34,902 bases of DNA from Candidatus Anammoxibacter sp. Lineage in GTDB: Bacteria > Planctomycetota > Brocadiia > Brocadiales > Anammoxibacteraceae. Numbering within the stretch: position 1 is the first letter of the stretch; the number at the start of each line of letters is the position of its first letter. The notes below the pieces were generated by a model. That model made no database searches, had not been told where the DNA came from, and saw only the letters and a list, made by a program, of their open reading frames with translations. Positions 1-7,581 of the stretch are shown one piece after another. A program made the position numbers and the translations under genes. Location of the stretch: the NCBI GenBank assembly GCA_021777105.1, contig JAIQZQ010000067.1, positions 1 to 34,902 on the forward strand, in the 5' to 3' direction.

Positions 1-193
1 TTTTGCTTTTAATTTCGTGCCCTTTTGTGTCTTTTCGTGGGCACGCTTTTGCTATTGCTCTTCCAGCATTTATTGCTTTTTAATCTGTGAAATCTGTGGT
101 TTGTTTTTGTGCTTCTATTCGTGACTTTGTGCCTTTGTGGCATAAATTGCTTTTGATTCTATATTTTGTCATATTTTAATTTTCAGGAAACCA
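1..193. other. intergenic, low-complexity repeat text
   Basis: No gene is visible. The stretch is made of short degenerate phrases rich in 'ttttgc', 'cttcgtggc' and 'aatctgtgaaatctgtgg', the last at about 80-103. The same phrases recur near 4800, 7590 and 33630-33730, so this is a dispersed repeat of the genome rather than a regulatory region of known type. A plausible ribosome binding site (aggaaacc) ends just before the gene at 194. Confidence 0.6.
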
Positions 194-1018
194 ATGCGTA
201 AAATTGCGCTAACATGCGCCGTAACCGGCGCGGAAACAACGCGGGACGACAACCCAAACCTGCCGATAACGCCTGGAGAGATAGCGCAATCCGCGCTTGA
301 TGCGCGCAAGGCAGGCGCGGCAATACTCCACATGCATGTGCGAAACAACGACGGCACGCCCACACAGGATCTGGAAATATTTAAGAAGGCAATTGAGCTG
401 ACACAAAACAGATGCGATATTGTTATAGAGACAACCACCGGCGGCGCGGTTGGCATGAGCATTGAAGAGCGCATGCAACCTCTGCAACTCAATCCTGAAA
501 TGGCGTCCCTTGATTGCGGCACAATCAATTTCGGCGACGACTACTTCCTCAACACACTCCCAATGATTAGACGCATCGCCCAAACAATGAAAGAGCGCAA
601 CATACAACCAACCCTTGAATGTTTCGACCTATCCCATATCGACACATCGCTAATGCTGATTAAAGAGGGCCTTATTGAGCGCCCCTTCCACTACGGCCTG
701 GTCCTCAACGTCCCGGGCGGAGTCCGTTACGACGACGAAACCCTGAACATTTTCGTAAAACGCCTGCCCCCGGATAGTTTTTGGACCGTAATCGGCGTAG
801 GCGGCAAGGCGTCATACCAGTCAATCCACGACGCAGTATCAGCCAACGGCTTTGTCCGCGCCGGCCTTGAAGATAACATTTACTACTCAAAAGGCGTCCT
901 TTCCCAAAGCAACGCCCAACTTGTCGAACGCGCAGCCAACATAGCCAAACAATCCGGCCTTGAAATCGCGACTCCGGATGATGTTAGAGAGATGTTTAAA
1001 TTAAAAAACAGGCCTTAA
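194..1018 (+). CDS. BKACE family (DUF849) beta-keto acid cleavage enzyme
   Basis: A 274-residue TIM-barrel enzyme of the BKACE/Kce family. Members condense a beta-keto acid with acetyl-CoA to give acetoacetate and a new CoA ester; the founding member cleaves 3-keto-5-aminohexanoate in lysine fermentation. The family signatures are visible: GAETTR at 12-17 (catalytic Glu14), HMHVR at 46-50 (zinc ligands His46 and His48), ETTTGG at 79-84, and GLED with Glu226 as the likely third zinc ligand. Length is normal. The start follows aggaaacc. No kamA, kal, kdd or CoA-transferase genes lie nearby, so the substrate cannot be assigned. The family is large with many different keto-acid substrates, and lysine degradation should not be inferred. 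The family call is firm; the substrate is unknown. Confidence 0.93.
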   Translation: MRKIALTCAVTGAETTRDDNPNLPITPGEIAQSALDARKAGAAILHMHVRNNDGTPTQDLEIFKKAIELTQNRCDIVIETTTGGAVGMSIEERMQPLQLNPEMASLDCGTINFGDDYFLNTLPMIRRIAQTMKERNIQPTLECFDLSHIDTSLMLIKEGLIERPFHYGLVLNVPGGVRYDDETLNIFVKRLPPDSFWTVIGVGGKASYQSIHDAVSANGFVRAGLEDNIYYSKGVLSQSNAQLVERAANIAKQSGLEIATPDDVREMFKLKNRP

Positions 1019-1450
1019 TCATGACAAGAGCGGTGAAAAAACAAGGCAAATGCATAGAACGCGGATGACACTGATTAGACGGATTTTCACAGATAAGAGC
1101 GGATCAAAAACAAAATCAACAAACAAAAGCGTATTAACCACTAATTTCCGCAAACATCCACTAATTACCTTCTGGTTACAAAGCCCCCTGCTTTGTAACC
1201 GGCAATTCCAGAAATGGATCTGAGTTTATGCTGAGTAATTACGAAGTGCGTTGCAACACAATCACAATACCACCAATCAATATTCGTTCTAAAACTCCGA
1301 TTTTGGAACACAATTGCGCATGAAACGGAGTTTCATATCATATGATCCCACTGCTCTCCCGGTTCGGGAAGGAGAGGAAGAATCCCCCCCACCTCCTTCC
1401 CTTGATTAAGGTTTCACACACACCTGTATTGAGAAACCGAACAATTATTA
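1019..1450. other. intergenic with REP-type repeats
   Basis: No gene is supported. 1174-1254 is one copy of an 80-bp repeat that opens with a hairpin (GGTTACAAAG...CTTTGTAACC) and closes with 'ctgagtttatgctgagtaa'. At 1320-1336 lies the small perfect palindrome ATGAAACGGAGTTTCAT, and around 1352-1378 a CTCTCC/GGAGAG hairpin. Either could act as a factor-independent stop or a processing site, but no T-run follows. Confidence 0.6.
1174..1254 (+). repeat. REP-B repeat, copy 1
   Basis: It starts with the hairpin GGTTACAAAGCCC/CTTTGTAACC and continues through 'aattccagaaatggatctgag' to 'taattacgaagtgcg'. Near-identical copies are at 3662-3741 and 7019-7094, a degenerate one at about 4601-4700, and partial ones at 5994-6019 and 7206-7232. 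All lie between genes. Confidence 0.85.
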
Positions 1451-1909
1451 TTAACACAGGCTATCAAAATCAGTTAGTTCCGACGGTTGAACATAACGCA
1501 ACTCTTGCGCGGCAATCGGCACGTCATTGGCGCTCATATCACGCCGGCGCATTAAACCATCTTCATTGAATTCCCAATGTTCATTTCCGTGAGTGCGATA
1601 CCACTGTTTTTTGTATTCGTTATACCACTCATACTCAAAACGAACGGAAATACGATTATCAGTGTAAGCCCAAAGTTCCTTCATTAATTTGTAATGTTTC
1701 TCCTTGCGCCACTTGCGCGTAAGAAATTCCTCAATGTATTCCCGGCCCTGAAAAAATTCTTCCCGATTCCTCCACTGTGAATCCTCAGTGTACGCAAGAG
1801 CGACCCTTTTCGGATCGCGAGAGTTCCATGCATTTTCAGCCGCTTTTACCTTTGCTTTTGCCGTTTCATAAGTAAACGGCGGTTTTATGTCAGTTGGTTT
1901 TATAGTCAT
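1451..1909 (-). CDS. DUF1348 family, NTF2/SnoaL-like fold protein
   Basis: A 152-residue soluble protein of the DUF1348 (NTF2-like, SnoaL-like) family, recognised by the N-terminal phrase [19 protein letters not shown], the [10 protein letters not shown] segment, the FLTRKWRKE segment, and the Trp/Tyr-rich core with the HGNEHWEF motif near 108-115. Length is typical. NTF2-like barrels hold a hydrophobic pocket used for isomerase, hydrolase or binding roles; the role of this subfamily is not established. The start ATG follows a strong site (aaaggaggatagc). Upstream on the same strand are two repeat insertions, then a promoter and TetR operator at 2331-2370. This gene was therefore probably the TetR target before the leader was invaded, and stress- or ligand-induced expression is inferred. 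Confidence 0.88.
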   Translation of the reverse strand: MTIKPTDIKPPFTYETAKAKVKAAENAWNSRDPKRVALAYTEDSQWRNREEFFQGREYIEEFLTRKWRKEKHYKLMKELWAYTDNRISVRFEYEWYNEYKKQWYRTHGNEHWEFNEDGLMRRRDMSANDVPIAAQELRYVQPSELTDFDSLC

Positions 1910-1965
1910 GCTATCCTCCTTTAGTAAAGGTTTGTTACAAAATTAAATTTTAATTTGCGTAAAAA

Positions 1966-2120
1966 GTATCTATTCAGCGTAAATTACACACCCCGTCCGC
2001 CAGACGGCCACCCCTCTTTTTAGAGGGGATATTAAATAGGATTTATTTCCACAAAGTCCCCTCTAATAAGAGGGGATTTAGGGGTGTGTATAGTTTTGTG
2101 CAATCACGCTGAATAGTTAC
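1966..2120. mobile_element. MITE-like element B, copy 1 (155 bp)
   Basis: The ends are inverted: CTATTCAGCGT on the left and ACGCTGAATAG on the right, extended imperfectly by GTA(T/A)C. The interior holds a second large inverted repeat built from ACACACCCC/GGGGTGTGT and CCCCTCT/AGAGGGG blocks. The same ends bound a 237-bp element at 31939-32175 with a different interior. No coding capacity and no obvious target duplication. Confidence 0.7.
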
Positions 2121-2140
2121 CTCAAAAAGACATATCTATG

Positions 2141-2273
2141 CCGGCGCAGTCTTGCAGACTGCCTCCACACGTTTAAACCAAAGCCTTTAGAGGCCTGTAA
2201 ACCGCATGATTATCAATAAATGCCAATGGTTTCAGGAAACATTTGAAGCAATCTGCAAGATTGCTCCAGCCCG
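2141..2273. repeat. REP-A pair in inverted orientation
   Basis: Two REP-A palindromes face each other: 2141-2179 (ccggcgcagtcttgcagact...) and, reversed, 2243-2273 (gaagcaatctgcaagattgc...). Each folds as an AGTCT-TGC-AGACT-type hairpin. Related copies are at 5929-5986, 11849-11906, 21696-21730 and 33583-33610 (reversed). This pair sits between the TetR-controlled promoter and the DUF1348 gene. Confidence 0.8.
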
Positions 2274-2330
2274 CACAAATTTTGAAAACCTCATGCTTTT
2301 GGGTGTAATCACCTCCTTCCATATAACTGA

Positions 2331-2344
2331 ACAGACCAGTCTGT
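2331..2344. promoter_or_regulatory. TetR operator 2 with promoter facing minus strand
   Basis: ACAGACCAGTCTGT: perfect 6-bp arms ACAGAC/GTCTGT around a 2-bp core. On the minus strand it reads exactly as operator 1. It overlaps the start region of a possible sigma-70 promoter on the minus strand (TTGAAA at 2370-2365, 15-bp spacer, TATAAA at 2349-2344). A strong Shine-Dalgarno (ggaaggaggtg) lies just downstream at about 2310-2320, followed by an ATG that opens only a 20-codon frame ending inside the REP-A repeat. Confidence 0.75.
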
Positions 2345-2372
2345 TTATATTAAAATAAAAAAAATTTCAACC

Positions 2373-2963
2373 TTAATGGGCTGCGCTAATCAATTGTTCA
2401 ATAGCGTTTCGAGCTTGATCAATAGGCCACGGTTCTCCAAAATTCTGAGCTGCCGTAATAGCCCCTTCAAGAATAACATAATAGATATCGCCAATACAAT
2501 CCCCGTCAAGATGAGCATATTCAGGGCCTGATTTCTTAAGATCTTTAGCGCCTTCCTTTAGTATTGTTCTTAACCCTTCTTTATGATATTTGACTTCTTT
2601 TCGAATATTACTGTTAATATCAGGTATTTCAGAAGCAATATTCAGAAACGCGCATCCCCTGTAACTGGAATCGTCCATCCATTTCTTTAAAAAGCCGAAT
2701 GGAGCTATAAATCGGGGATATGGTTCCTTATACGAATTAATATAATCCTTAAACCATTGATTCCACCGATTATGCCTCTCCTGAAGGTATGCAACACACA
2801 GCGCCTCTTTTGAGGGAAAATGATCATAAAAACTAGCTTTTGAAACCTTAGCCTCTTTTATGACCTGATTAATGCCTGTAGCCAAATACCCCTGCGTGTA
2901 GAATAAATCATGTGCCACTTCAATGATGCGTTCTTTTGGTGAATCCTTTTTTATTGCCTTCAT
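2373..2963 (-). CDS. TetR/AcrR family transcriptional repressor
   Basis: A 196-residue TetR repressor. The N-terminal helix-turn-helix domain covers residues 9-56 (KERIIEVAHDLFYTQGY, then TGINQVIKEAKVSKASFYDHFPSKEAL), followed by an all-helical ligand domain. A longer frame from 2999 would translate the operator itself, so I place the start at 2963. There the sequence upstream shows TTGACA, 17 bp, TATAGT, and the ATG falls 7 nt after the -10 box, so the message is probably leaderless. The operator lies between the -35 and -10 boxes, which implies tight autorepression. A second identical operator downstream suggests control of the minus-strand gene(s) toward DUF1348. The ligand is unknown; this type often senses electrophiles or drugs (family knowledge). 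Confidence 0.93.
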   Translation of the reverse strand: MKAIKKDSPKERIIEVAHDLFYTQGYLATGINQVIKEAKVSKASFYDHFPSKEALCVAYLQERHNRWNQWFKDYINSYKEPYPRFIAPFGFLKKWMDDSSYRGCAFLNIASEIPDINSNIRKEVKYHKEGLRTILKEGAKDLKKSGPEYAHLDGDCIGDIYYVILEGAITAAQNFGEPWPIDQARNAIEQLISAAH

Positions 2964-2970
2964 GTTGAAA

Positions 2971-2999
2971 ACTATAACACGAACAGACTGGTCTGTCAA
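2971..2999 (-). promoter_or_regulatory. tetR promoter with embedded operator 1
   Basis: On the minus strand: TTGACA (2999-2994), a 17-bp spacer, TATAGT (2976-2971). The 14-bp operator ACAGACTGGTCTGT occupies 2983-2996, overlapping the -35 box and spacer. The predicted transcription start coincides with the ATG at 2963, within error. Confidence 0.8.
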
Positions 3000-3271
3000 A
3001 TATATTTTCTAAATATATATATTTCATTCAGTAATAAATCACTATAATAGTAACTTGTTTTCAGTTGAAGCCCATAGATTTTTACATTTTAATTCTGAGA
3101 ATTTATTCCTTAGATTTCCCTCTTTGGTAAATGAATACTAAGCATCTTGCCTGCTTTAGTGGGAATTATCCTCGTAGCGGGCAAAGAGGGTGTAATGGAG
3201 ATTCGAATATAATATACTGATAGCTCTATGGTATTTAAACGTTTCGGAACAATCTAAAAAGGGGGAAAAGA

Positions 3272-3651
3272 ATGGAAATTAAACCTATTAAAACAAAAAA
3301 AGATTATTTAGCCGCTCTAAAAAAAATAGAGGCTATATTTGACGCCAAACCTAATACACAAGAAGGTGAGGTGATTATCTGAATATTCTAACAACCCTTG
3401 TTGAAGCATATGAAGAAAAGCATTACAAAATTCCAAAGCCGGACCCTATTGAAGCAATACTCTATTACATTGAAAGCCGTGGTTTATCACGCAAGGATTT
3501 AGAGCCTTGTATAGGAAACAGCGCCCGTGTTTCAGAAGTCCTAAATAGAAAGCGTAGCTTGTCTATTGGAATGATTCGCAACCTAAATAGAGAACTCGGA
3601 ATTCCCGCGGAAATATTAATAAAACCTTATGAACTAAAAAAGGTAACATAA
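3272..3651 (+). pseudogene. higA: HigA-type antitoxin, frameshifted
   Basis: Starts MEIKPIKTKKDYLAALKKIEAIFDAK, the standard opening of HigA-like helix-turn-helix antitoxins, after aaaaggggga. After EGEVII the frame hits TGA (3380-3382). The rest of the family sequence continues in the -1 frame from about 3379: LTTLVEAYEEKHYKIP, then DPIEAILYYIESRGLSRKDLE, the helix-turn-helix, and RVSEVLNRKRSLS, ending at 3651. A one-base loss near 3370-3378 would explain it. Full-length homologues are about 120 residues, as the joined frames are. No HigB toxin is recognisable in 3000-3271, so the locus is both orphaned and broken. Confidence 0.85.
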
Positions 3652-3661
3652 ATCAAGCCCT

Positions 3662-3741
3662 GGTTACAAAGCCCCTGCTTTGTAACCCCAAATTCCAGAA
3701 ATGGATCTGAGTTTATGCTGAGTAATTACGAAGTGCGTTGC
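3662..3741 (+). repeat. REP-B repeat, copy 2
   Basis: Near-identical to 1174-1254, including the leading GGTTACAAAG/CTTTGTAACC hairpin and the 'tgagtttatgctgagtaa' tail. It sits 10 bp after the broken higA. Confidence 0.85.
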
Positions 3742-3995
3742 GTTACATCCACAAGGCAAAACTCGTTCCAAAACCCCGATTTGCAACATAATTACGATAC
3801 CACCGCATTATAAAACTAAGCTTTTTCAAACAATTTCAAAAGTATGTATCTGTTTTAGTGATTGCGTATAAATAAAACTACATATGACACAATTTACTAA
3901 TTTTTGTGTGGTAGAATTATAGTTGAAAAAAGAAGGCCATGATGCTATGTTTAACTAACCGTTACTCATTTATTAGATCAAAAAGAGGGAGGGTT

Positions 3996-4052
3996 GTGAA
4001 CGTGTTAACAATTAGAGACTTCCCTAATGAAGTTGAAACGGGCATGAATTAG
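3996..4052 (+). pseudogene. FitA/VapB-like antitoxin stub
   Basis: A GTG after a strong Shine-Dalgarno (gagggaggg) opens VNVLTIRDFPNEVETGMN and stops. LTIR(D/N)(F/L)P(N/D)E is the start of ribbon-helix-helix antitoxins such as FitA, where it forms the DNA-contacting strand. Only 18 codons survive and no PIN partner follows. Interpreted as the 5' remnant of a deleted antitoxin gene; chance similarity is possible. Confidence 0.4.
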
Positions 4053-4104
4053 TAAAAATTTATATTAATCAGATTATTATAGATGAATTAATGAGGTAAA
4101 TAAT

Positions 4105-4323
4105 ATGACTAAACTTCTAGAACAAGCAGTAAAAAAAGCAAAAAACCTTCCAGAGAATGAACAGGATGCCATAGCTTCTATAATATTGGAAGAACTTGAA
4201 GATGAAGCCAGGTGGGAAGAGCAATTTGCCGCTTCAAAGGATGCGCTTGCAAAACTTGCATCAGAAGCTATGGAGGAAGAGAGAAAAGGCAAAACTCAAG
4301 AATTAGACCCTGATTCGCTATGA
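4105..4323 (+). CDS. Small acidic antitoxin of a ParE/RelE-type pair
   Basis: 72 residues, strongly acidic and helical (LPENEQDAIASIILEELEDEARWEEQF, then LAKLASEAMEEERKGKT...LDPDSL). This composition and the terminal 'DPDSL' are typical of small unnamed antitoxins encoded directly upstream of ParE/RelE-fold toxins. It overlaps the next gene by 4 nt (ATGA), so the two are translationally coupled. The protein probably wraps and neutralises the toxin and may autoregulate, although no clear DNA-binding domain can be seen. The start is preceded by atgaggtaaataat. Confidence 0.82.
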   Translation: MTKLLEQAVKKAKNLPENEQDAIASIILEELEDEARWEEQFAASKDALAKLASEAMEEERKGKTQELDPDSL

Positions 4324-4589
4324 GATCAAAAACTACAAAAAGATTTCGAAAGGCATTTTCTCTATTACCAGGTGAAATCCAATATCATGGAAAAAATGCA
4401 TATAGACAATTTAAGATAAATCCATGGCATTCAAGTTTACGTTTTAAGTGTGTGCATCCTGTGTTACCTATATACTCAGCCAGAATTTGCAAAGGATATC
4501 GGGCTGTTGGTCAAAAAACAGGAAATAAAATCGTATGGTTTTTTATTGGTTCACATGGCGAATATGATTTATTGTTAAAACAACTATAA
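4320..4589 (+). CDS. ParE/RelE-fold toxin
   Basis: 89 basic residues with the pattern of the RelE/ParE superfamily: RFRKAFSLLP, then AYRQFKINPWHSSLRFKCVHP, YSARICKGYRAVGQ, and the C-terminal IVWFFIGSHGEYDLLLKQL. The strand with Arg (SARICKGYRA) and the closing GSHxEYD are characteristic. Such toxins act as ribosome-dependent mRNA endonucleases (RelE) or gyrase poisons (ParE); which one applies here cannot be told from sequence. Length is complete. It is encoded directly after its antitoxin with an ATGA overlap, and both genes look intact. Confidence 0.88.
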   Translation: MRSKTTKRFRKAFSLLPGEIQYHGKNAYRQFKINPWHSSLRFKCVHPVLPIYSARICKGYRAVGQKTGNKIVWFFIGSHGEYDLLLKQL

Positions 4590-4679
4590 GTATTTCCATT
4601 CTGGTGACAAAGGCCATGTTTTGTAACCGGCAATTCCAGAAGCCCCTGCTTCACGTTTCATTCTTTTACTCTAAGCTCG

Positions 4680-4875
4680 GAGTAATTACGAAGCGCGCTT
4701 TTGCTCTCGGCGCTTTTCGCCCTGCGCAACGCGCTTTTACTTTCGCTTTTCTCCCAATTACCAATCCCTAATGACTAATTATTAACGCCTCGCTTTCGCT
4801 TTTCCTTATTTTCTTTGTGTCTTCGTGTCTTTGTAGCGCTATCCTCGCCTTAAAACAAAAAAACATTCCCGCGCC
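4680..4875. repeat. Long intergenic repeat, copy with empty insertion site
   Basis: This text (cgcttttactttcgcttttctccc ... cctcgctttcgcttttcc ... tttgtgtcttcgtg ... aacattcccgcg) matches 7205-7652 collinearly, except that the 7-kb copy carries a 285-bp insertion after 'cgcttttcc'. It serves as an internal empty-site reference for that insertion. Confidence 0.75.
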
Positions 4876-4994
4876 TAAAACATTTTAGTTGCCGTTGCCG
4901 GCTATAACTATTACAATAGCCATATGACATTATTTATCATGCCATTTGGCAGACATGTTAATCCTTCGTCACTTTTAACAAGGAATACAATAAG

Positions 4995-5435
4995 ATGGAA
5001 ACTTCCGGCAATGTAGCTAAAAGAAGGACAAAGAAAAACAGCGCGTTAAAAGTCATTAGAAAATGGGATTTAACAAATAGAGCGCGCCATGTTAGAAACG
5101 GCATCTCATACGATGTGTTTGAACAAATCAGGGACGAAATGGATACAACCTTAAAAGAGGTATGTACGCATCTAAGAATTAGCGCAAAAACTCTTGATAG
5201 AAGAAAAAAAGAGGGAAAACTTAACCCAGTTGAAACAGAAAAAATATTAAGACTTGAAAAGGTTTTTAATAAAGCCCTGGATGTGTTTGAAGATAGAGAT
5301 GATTCAATAAAATGGCTAAAGGAAAAAAATATCCATTTGGGCGACGTATCGCCAATCTCGTTGTGCGATACGGAACCAGGCGGAAATGAAGCATTTAACC
5401 TGCTTGGCAGGATTGAGCATGGAGTCCTTGCGTGA
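4995..5435 (+). CDS. Xre/MbcA/ParS-type antitoxin (DUF2384)
   Basis: 146 residues. An N-terminal Xre-like helix-turn-helix (about 40-75, FEQIRDEMDTTLKEVCTHLRISAKTLDRRKKEGKL) is followed by the C-terminal toxin-binding domain (about 80-146, VFNKALDVFEDRDDSIKWLKEKNIHLGDVSPISL). This is the usual antitoxin of Xre-RES modules; it blocks the RES active site and represses its own operon. It overlaps the RES gene by 4 nt (GTGA). The basic N-terminal tail (KRRTKKNSALKVIRK) is longer than strictly needed. Intact. Confidence 0.92.
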   Translation: METSGNVAKRRTKKNSALKVIRKWDLTNRARHVRNGISYDVFEQIRDEMDTTLKEVCTHLRISAKTLDRRKKEGKLNPVETEKILRLEKVFNKALDVFEDRDDSIKWLKEKNIHLGDVSPISLCDTEPGGNEAFNLLGRIEHGVLA

Positions 5436-5899
5436 AGTTAAAGAGTTATCGAATTGTTAAGAAAGAATTCGCGCACACTAACAAGTTAGGGGAAGGCGCC
5501 AAATTATATGGCGGTCGCTGGAACACAGCCGGCAGCTCTGTAATATATTCAGCCGAAAGCCTGTCACTAGCCAATCTGGAGATACTTTCCGCCGCAAAAA
5601 TATCGCGATTTAAACAAAACTTCGTCTTTATAATATTTGAATTTAACGTAAAAGAGGTATATGAATTTCCGCGTAAAAAACTTCCAACTAACTGGGACAA
5701 ATTCCCTTGCGGCATAGAAACACAATTAATTGGAGATAAATGGTTAAACGATGAAACCTCCCTTGTTTTAAAAATCCCCAGTTCCTTAGTAAATATTGAG
5801 CACAACTACCTGATTAACCCAAAACATCCCGCATTTAAAAACCTGAAAATATCACAACCGATTCATTCTGAAATAAACGAAAGGTTTCTTGCCAAATAA
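5432..5899 (+). CDS. RES-domain toxin (NAD-degrading)
   Basis: 155 residues, complete RES domain starting at a GTG that overlaps the antitoxin stop. Key features: GGRWN with Arg29, IYSAESLSLANLE at 38-50 (aromatic plus Glu50), the central GDKWL, and the SLVLKIPSSLV...NYLINPKHPAF segment containing the family Ser. RES toxins have an ADP-ribosyltransferase-like fold and deplete NAD+, stopping growth (family knowledge). Together with the preceding gene it forms a standard, apparently functional Xre-RES toxin-antitoxin module. Confidence 0.93.
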   Translation: MKLKSYRIVKKEFAHTNKLGEGAKLYGGRWNTAGSSVIYSAESLSLANLEILSAAKISRFKQNFVFIIFEFNVKEVYEFPRKKLPTNWDKFPCGIETQLIGDKWLNDETSLVLKIPSSLVNIEHNYLINPKHPAFKNLKISQPIHSEINERFLAK

Positions 5900-6300
5900 T
5901 ATCCACCCCTAACCCGGATAAATTAAAAGCCGGAGCAGTCTTGTAGACTGCTTCTAAACGTTTTTGCTTTGCTATTTAATGAAACGTCCACCCTGATTAC
6001 AAAGCCCCAGCTTTGTAACTTTAGGAGTAAGTAAAAGCCTTGTTAATAAGGTAACTTAACTTTGTGGCTGATAAATCAAGACACAGAAACATCTTAGCGC
6101 AGAAAGATGCAAAGCGCATATTCAGTTTTCAAGGGCTGCCCTGGAGCTTCTCTTTTGAAATAATCGCATAAGCGCCAATCTCCTGATTAACCGCCCTAAA
6201 ACCAAATTCAACGCTAGATAAAAATGATAAAACCATGTACAATTTATACTAAGAGTTTTGTATTAATTTTGAACATTATATCTTCTCTGGAGATTTAGCC
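5900..6300. other. intergenic repeats between two TA loci
   Basis: Contains a REP-A copy (5929-5986, preceded by 'taacccggataaatt'), a truncated REP-B hairpin (5994-6019), and an 80-bp repeat (6053-6133) found again at 7934-8014. A 35-codon minus-strand frame at 6129-6236 is not recognisable as a protein. The antitoxin at 6301 has a weak site (ctggagattt) upstream. Confidence 0.6.
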
Positions 6301-6588
6301 ATGACATATCAAGAGGCGCTTACACAGGAAATCAACACCCTACCGCCGGCTCTTTTACCGGAAGTTCTGGACTTTGTCCTTTTCCTGAAGATCAAAGCGC
6401 GCACACCGGACGATCTCCTTTCAGATAAAAGTCGGGAGTTGCAATTTCAACAAGAGTTGCAAGAGCTCTCTCATGCGTACCGAACGCGCTTATCTAAAGA
6501 GGGCGCAATAGAACAAAATAGCGAAGAAGTGATGGCGGCCCTTAAGCAGACAAGGGAGGAGATTGCGACAAATGAGTATCGACAATGA
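6301..6588 (+). CDS. DUF2281-type antitoxin
   Basis: 95 residues. The N-terminal signature (EALTQEINTLPPALLPEVLDFVLFLK) is that of DUF2281 antitoxins, which pair with PIN-domain nucleases. It is followed by a charged tail (LQFQQELQELSHAYRTRL...EEVMAALKQTREEIATNEYRQ) likely to occupy the toxin active-site groove. The stop lies 17 nt past the PIN gene's ATG at 6572, so the genes overlap and are co-translated. Intact. Confidence 0.85.
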   Translation: MTYQEALTQEINTLPPALLPEVLDFVLFLKIKARTPDDLLSDKSRELQFQQELQELSHAYRTRLSKEGAIEQNSEEVMAALKQTREEIATNEYRQ

Positions 6589-7006
6589 GTGGATTGTCCT
6601 TGATACTAATATCTGGATTTTCGGATTACGAAATCAAGCGGACCAACCGGATTGTTATCAGTTGTTGCAGCGCTTAAATAAGCTATACGTAAAAACGCCT
6701 TATCAGATATTCCTGGAGTTACAAGCCAATCTTAGTCCAGATGAATTGAATCGTTTTTTCCGCATAATTCATTTATATCCTAATCGTATTGAACTTTTAT
6801 GGGTAAAAGCGGAGTTTGACTTGATCAACAAATACCGCGACCTTGGCTGTAAATTAGGCGACGCATCCATTGCCGCGCATCTGGAAATGATGAGCATCAA
6901 AACCCTTGTTTCTGAAAACCGTGATTTTTTTGAAGAAATCAAAGGGTTTCCGTTTCGGGTTTTACGTGTAAATGAGGCATTGCGCGAGAGCGGTATTGTT
7001 AAATAA
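6572..7006 (+). CDS. PIN-domain ribonuclease toxin (VapC-like)
   Basis: 144 residues from ATG 6572. A TTG at 6563 is possible, but the Shine-Dalgarno gggagga at 6554-6560 is spaced correctly for 6572. PIN fold: VLDTNIW with Asp11 and Asn13, a central acidic FLEL, and the C-terminal GDASIAAHLE plus SENRDF that complete the Mg2+ site. VapC-like PIN toxins cut tRNA or rRNA (family knowledge; the target here is unknown). It pairs with the upstream DUF2281 antitoxin, overlapping by 17 nt. Intact acidic residues suggest an active enzyme. Confidence 0.9.
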   Translation: MSIDNEWIVLDTNIWIFGLRNQADQPDCYQLLQRLNKLYVKTPYQIFLELQANLSPDELNRFFRIIHLYPNRIELLWVKAEFDLINKYRDLGCKLGDASIAAHLEMMSIKTLVSENRDFFEEIKGFPFRVLRVNEALRESGIVK

Positions 7007-7018
7007 AATGTTCTCCCT

Positions 7019-7094
7019 GGTTACAAAGCCACAACTTTGTAACCCCAAATCCCAGAAAAGGCTATGAGTTTATGCTGAGTAATTACGAAGTGCG
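7019..7094 (+). repeat. REP-B repeat, copy 3
   Basis: It opens with the hairpin GGTTACAAAG...CTTTGTAACC (with 'ccacaa' in the loop) and ends 'tatgctgagtaattacgaag'. A partial repeat of its tail follows at 7206-7232. Confidence 0.8.
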
Positions 7095-7296
7095 CCTTGC
7101 GCTTTTCCTTAGTGTCTTTGTATCTTCGTGGCCACTTTCATTTTTTGCTCGCTACGCTCTGTTCTTTTTGCTCTTTGCTCTTCGCGCCCTACGCCCTGCT
7201 CGAAGTTTATGCTGAGTAATTACGAAGTGCGCTTTTACTTTCGCTTTTCTCCCTGTTACCAATTACTAATTACCAGCGCCTCGCTTTCGCTTTTCC

Positions 7297-7581
7297 GCCT
7301 CTATAGGTGTTTCTGTGGGTAAATTTCACAGGCAAACACTCATAACTCTTGTATTTTAGGGTAGTTACGGCAATTTGTAGATCAATTAATTTCTACTATA
7401 AATATTAGCGGATAGATAATGTTATATGATAATGAGGAAAGCTTATCATTTATTCCCTTCGGAGCCGCCAACCCTCGCCCGTTATAGGGGTTGACGGATT
7501 TGAAGGGAATAAATGATATTCCTTTTGGTGAGCCATCCTCTAAAAAAGTTCATATTTTACCCACAAAAACACCTATAGACC
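7297..7581. mobile_element. MITE-like element C (285 bp) with 9-bp flanking repeats
   Basis: Near-perfect terminal inverted repeats: the left end reads TCTATAGGTGTTTCTGTGGG and the right end, reversed, TCTATAGGTGTTTTTGTGGG, both continuing into TAAA. It is flanked on both sides by CGCTTTTCC (7288-7296 and 7582-7590). Removing the element plus one flank restores the repeat seen at 4791-4827. The interior has no gene but carries a large hairpin (7445-7517). I see no transposase that could be assigned to it. Confidence 0.8.
7445..7517. repeat. Long hairpin inside element C
   Basis: Perfect 16-bp arms (ATCATTTATTCCCTTC at 7445-7460 and its complement at 7502-7517) enclose a second pair, CCGCCAACCC/GGGTTGACGG, with one mismatch. 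Together they form an almost continuous stem with a loop of about 13 nt. It could be a stable RNA or a cruciform. Confidence 0.75.

Noticed and set aside
194..1018. Calling the BKACE gene kce of lysine fermentation
   Set aside because: Family members use many keto acids and no other gene of that pathway is nearby.
2964..2999. Longer tetR start at 2999
   Set aside because: The extra 12 codons are the operator and promoter; the ATG at 2963 fits the -10 position.
7128..7322. 64-codon plus-strand frame
   Set aside because: Composed of the low-complexity 'cgctttcgcttttc' repeat and the start of element C.
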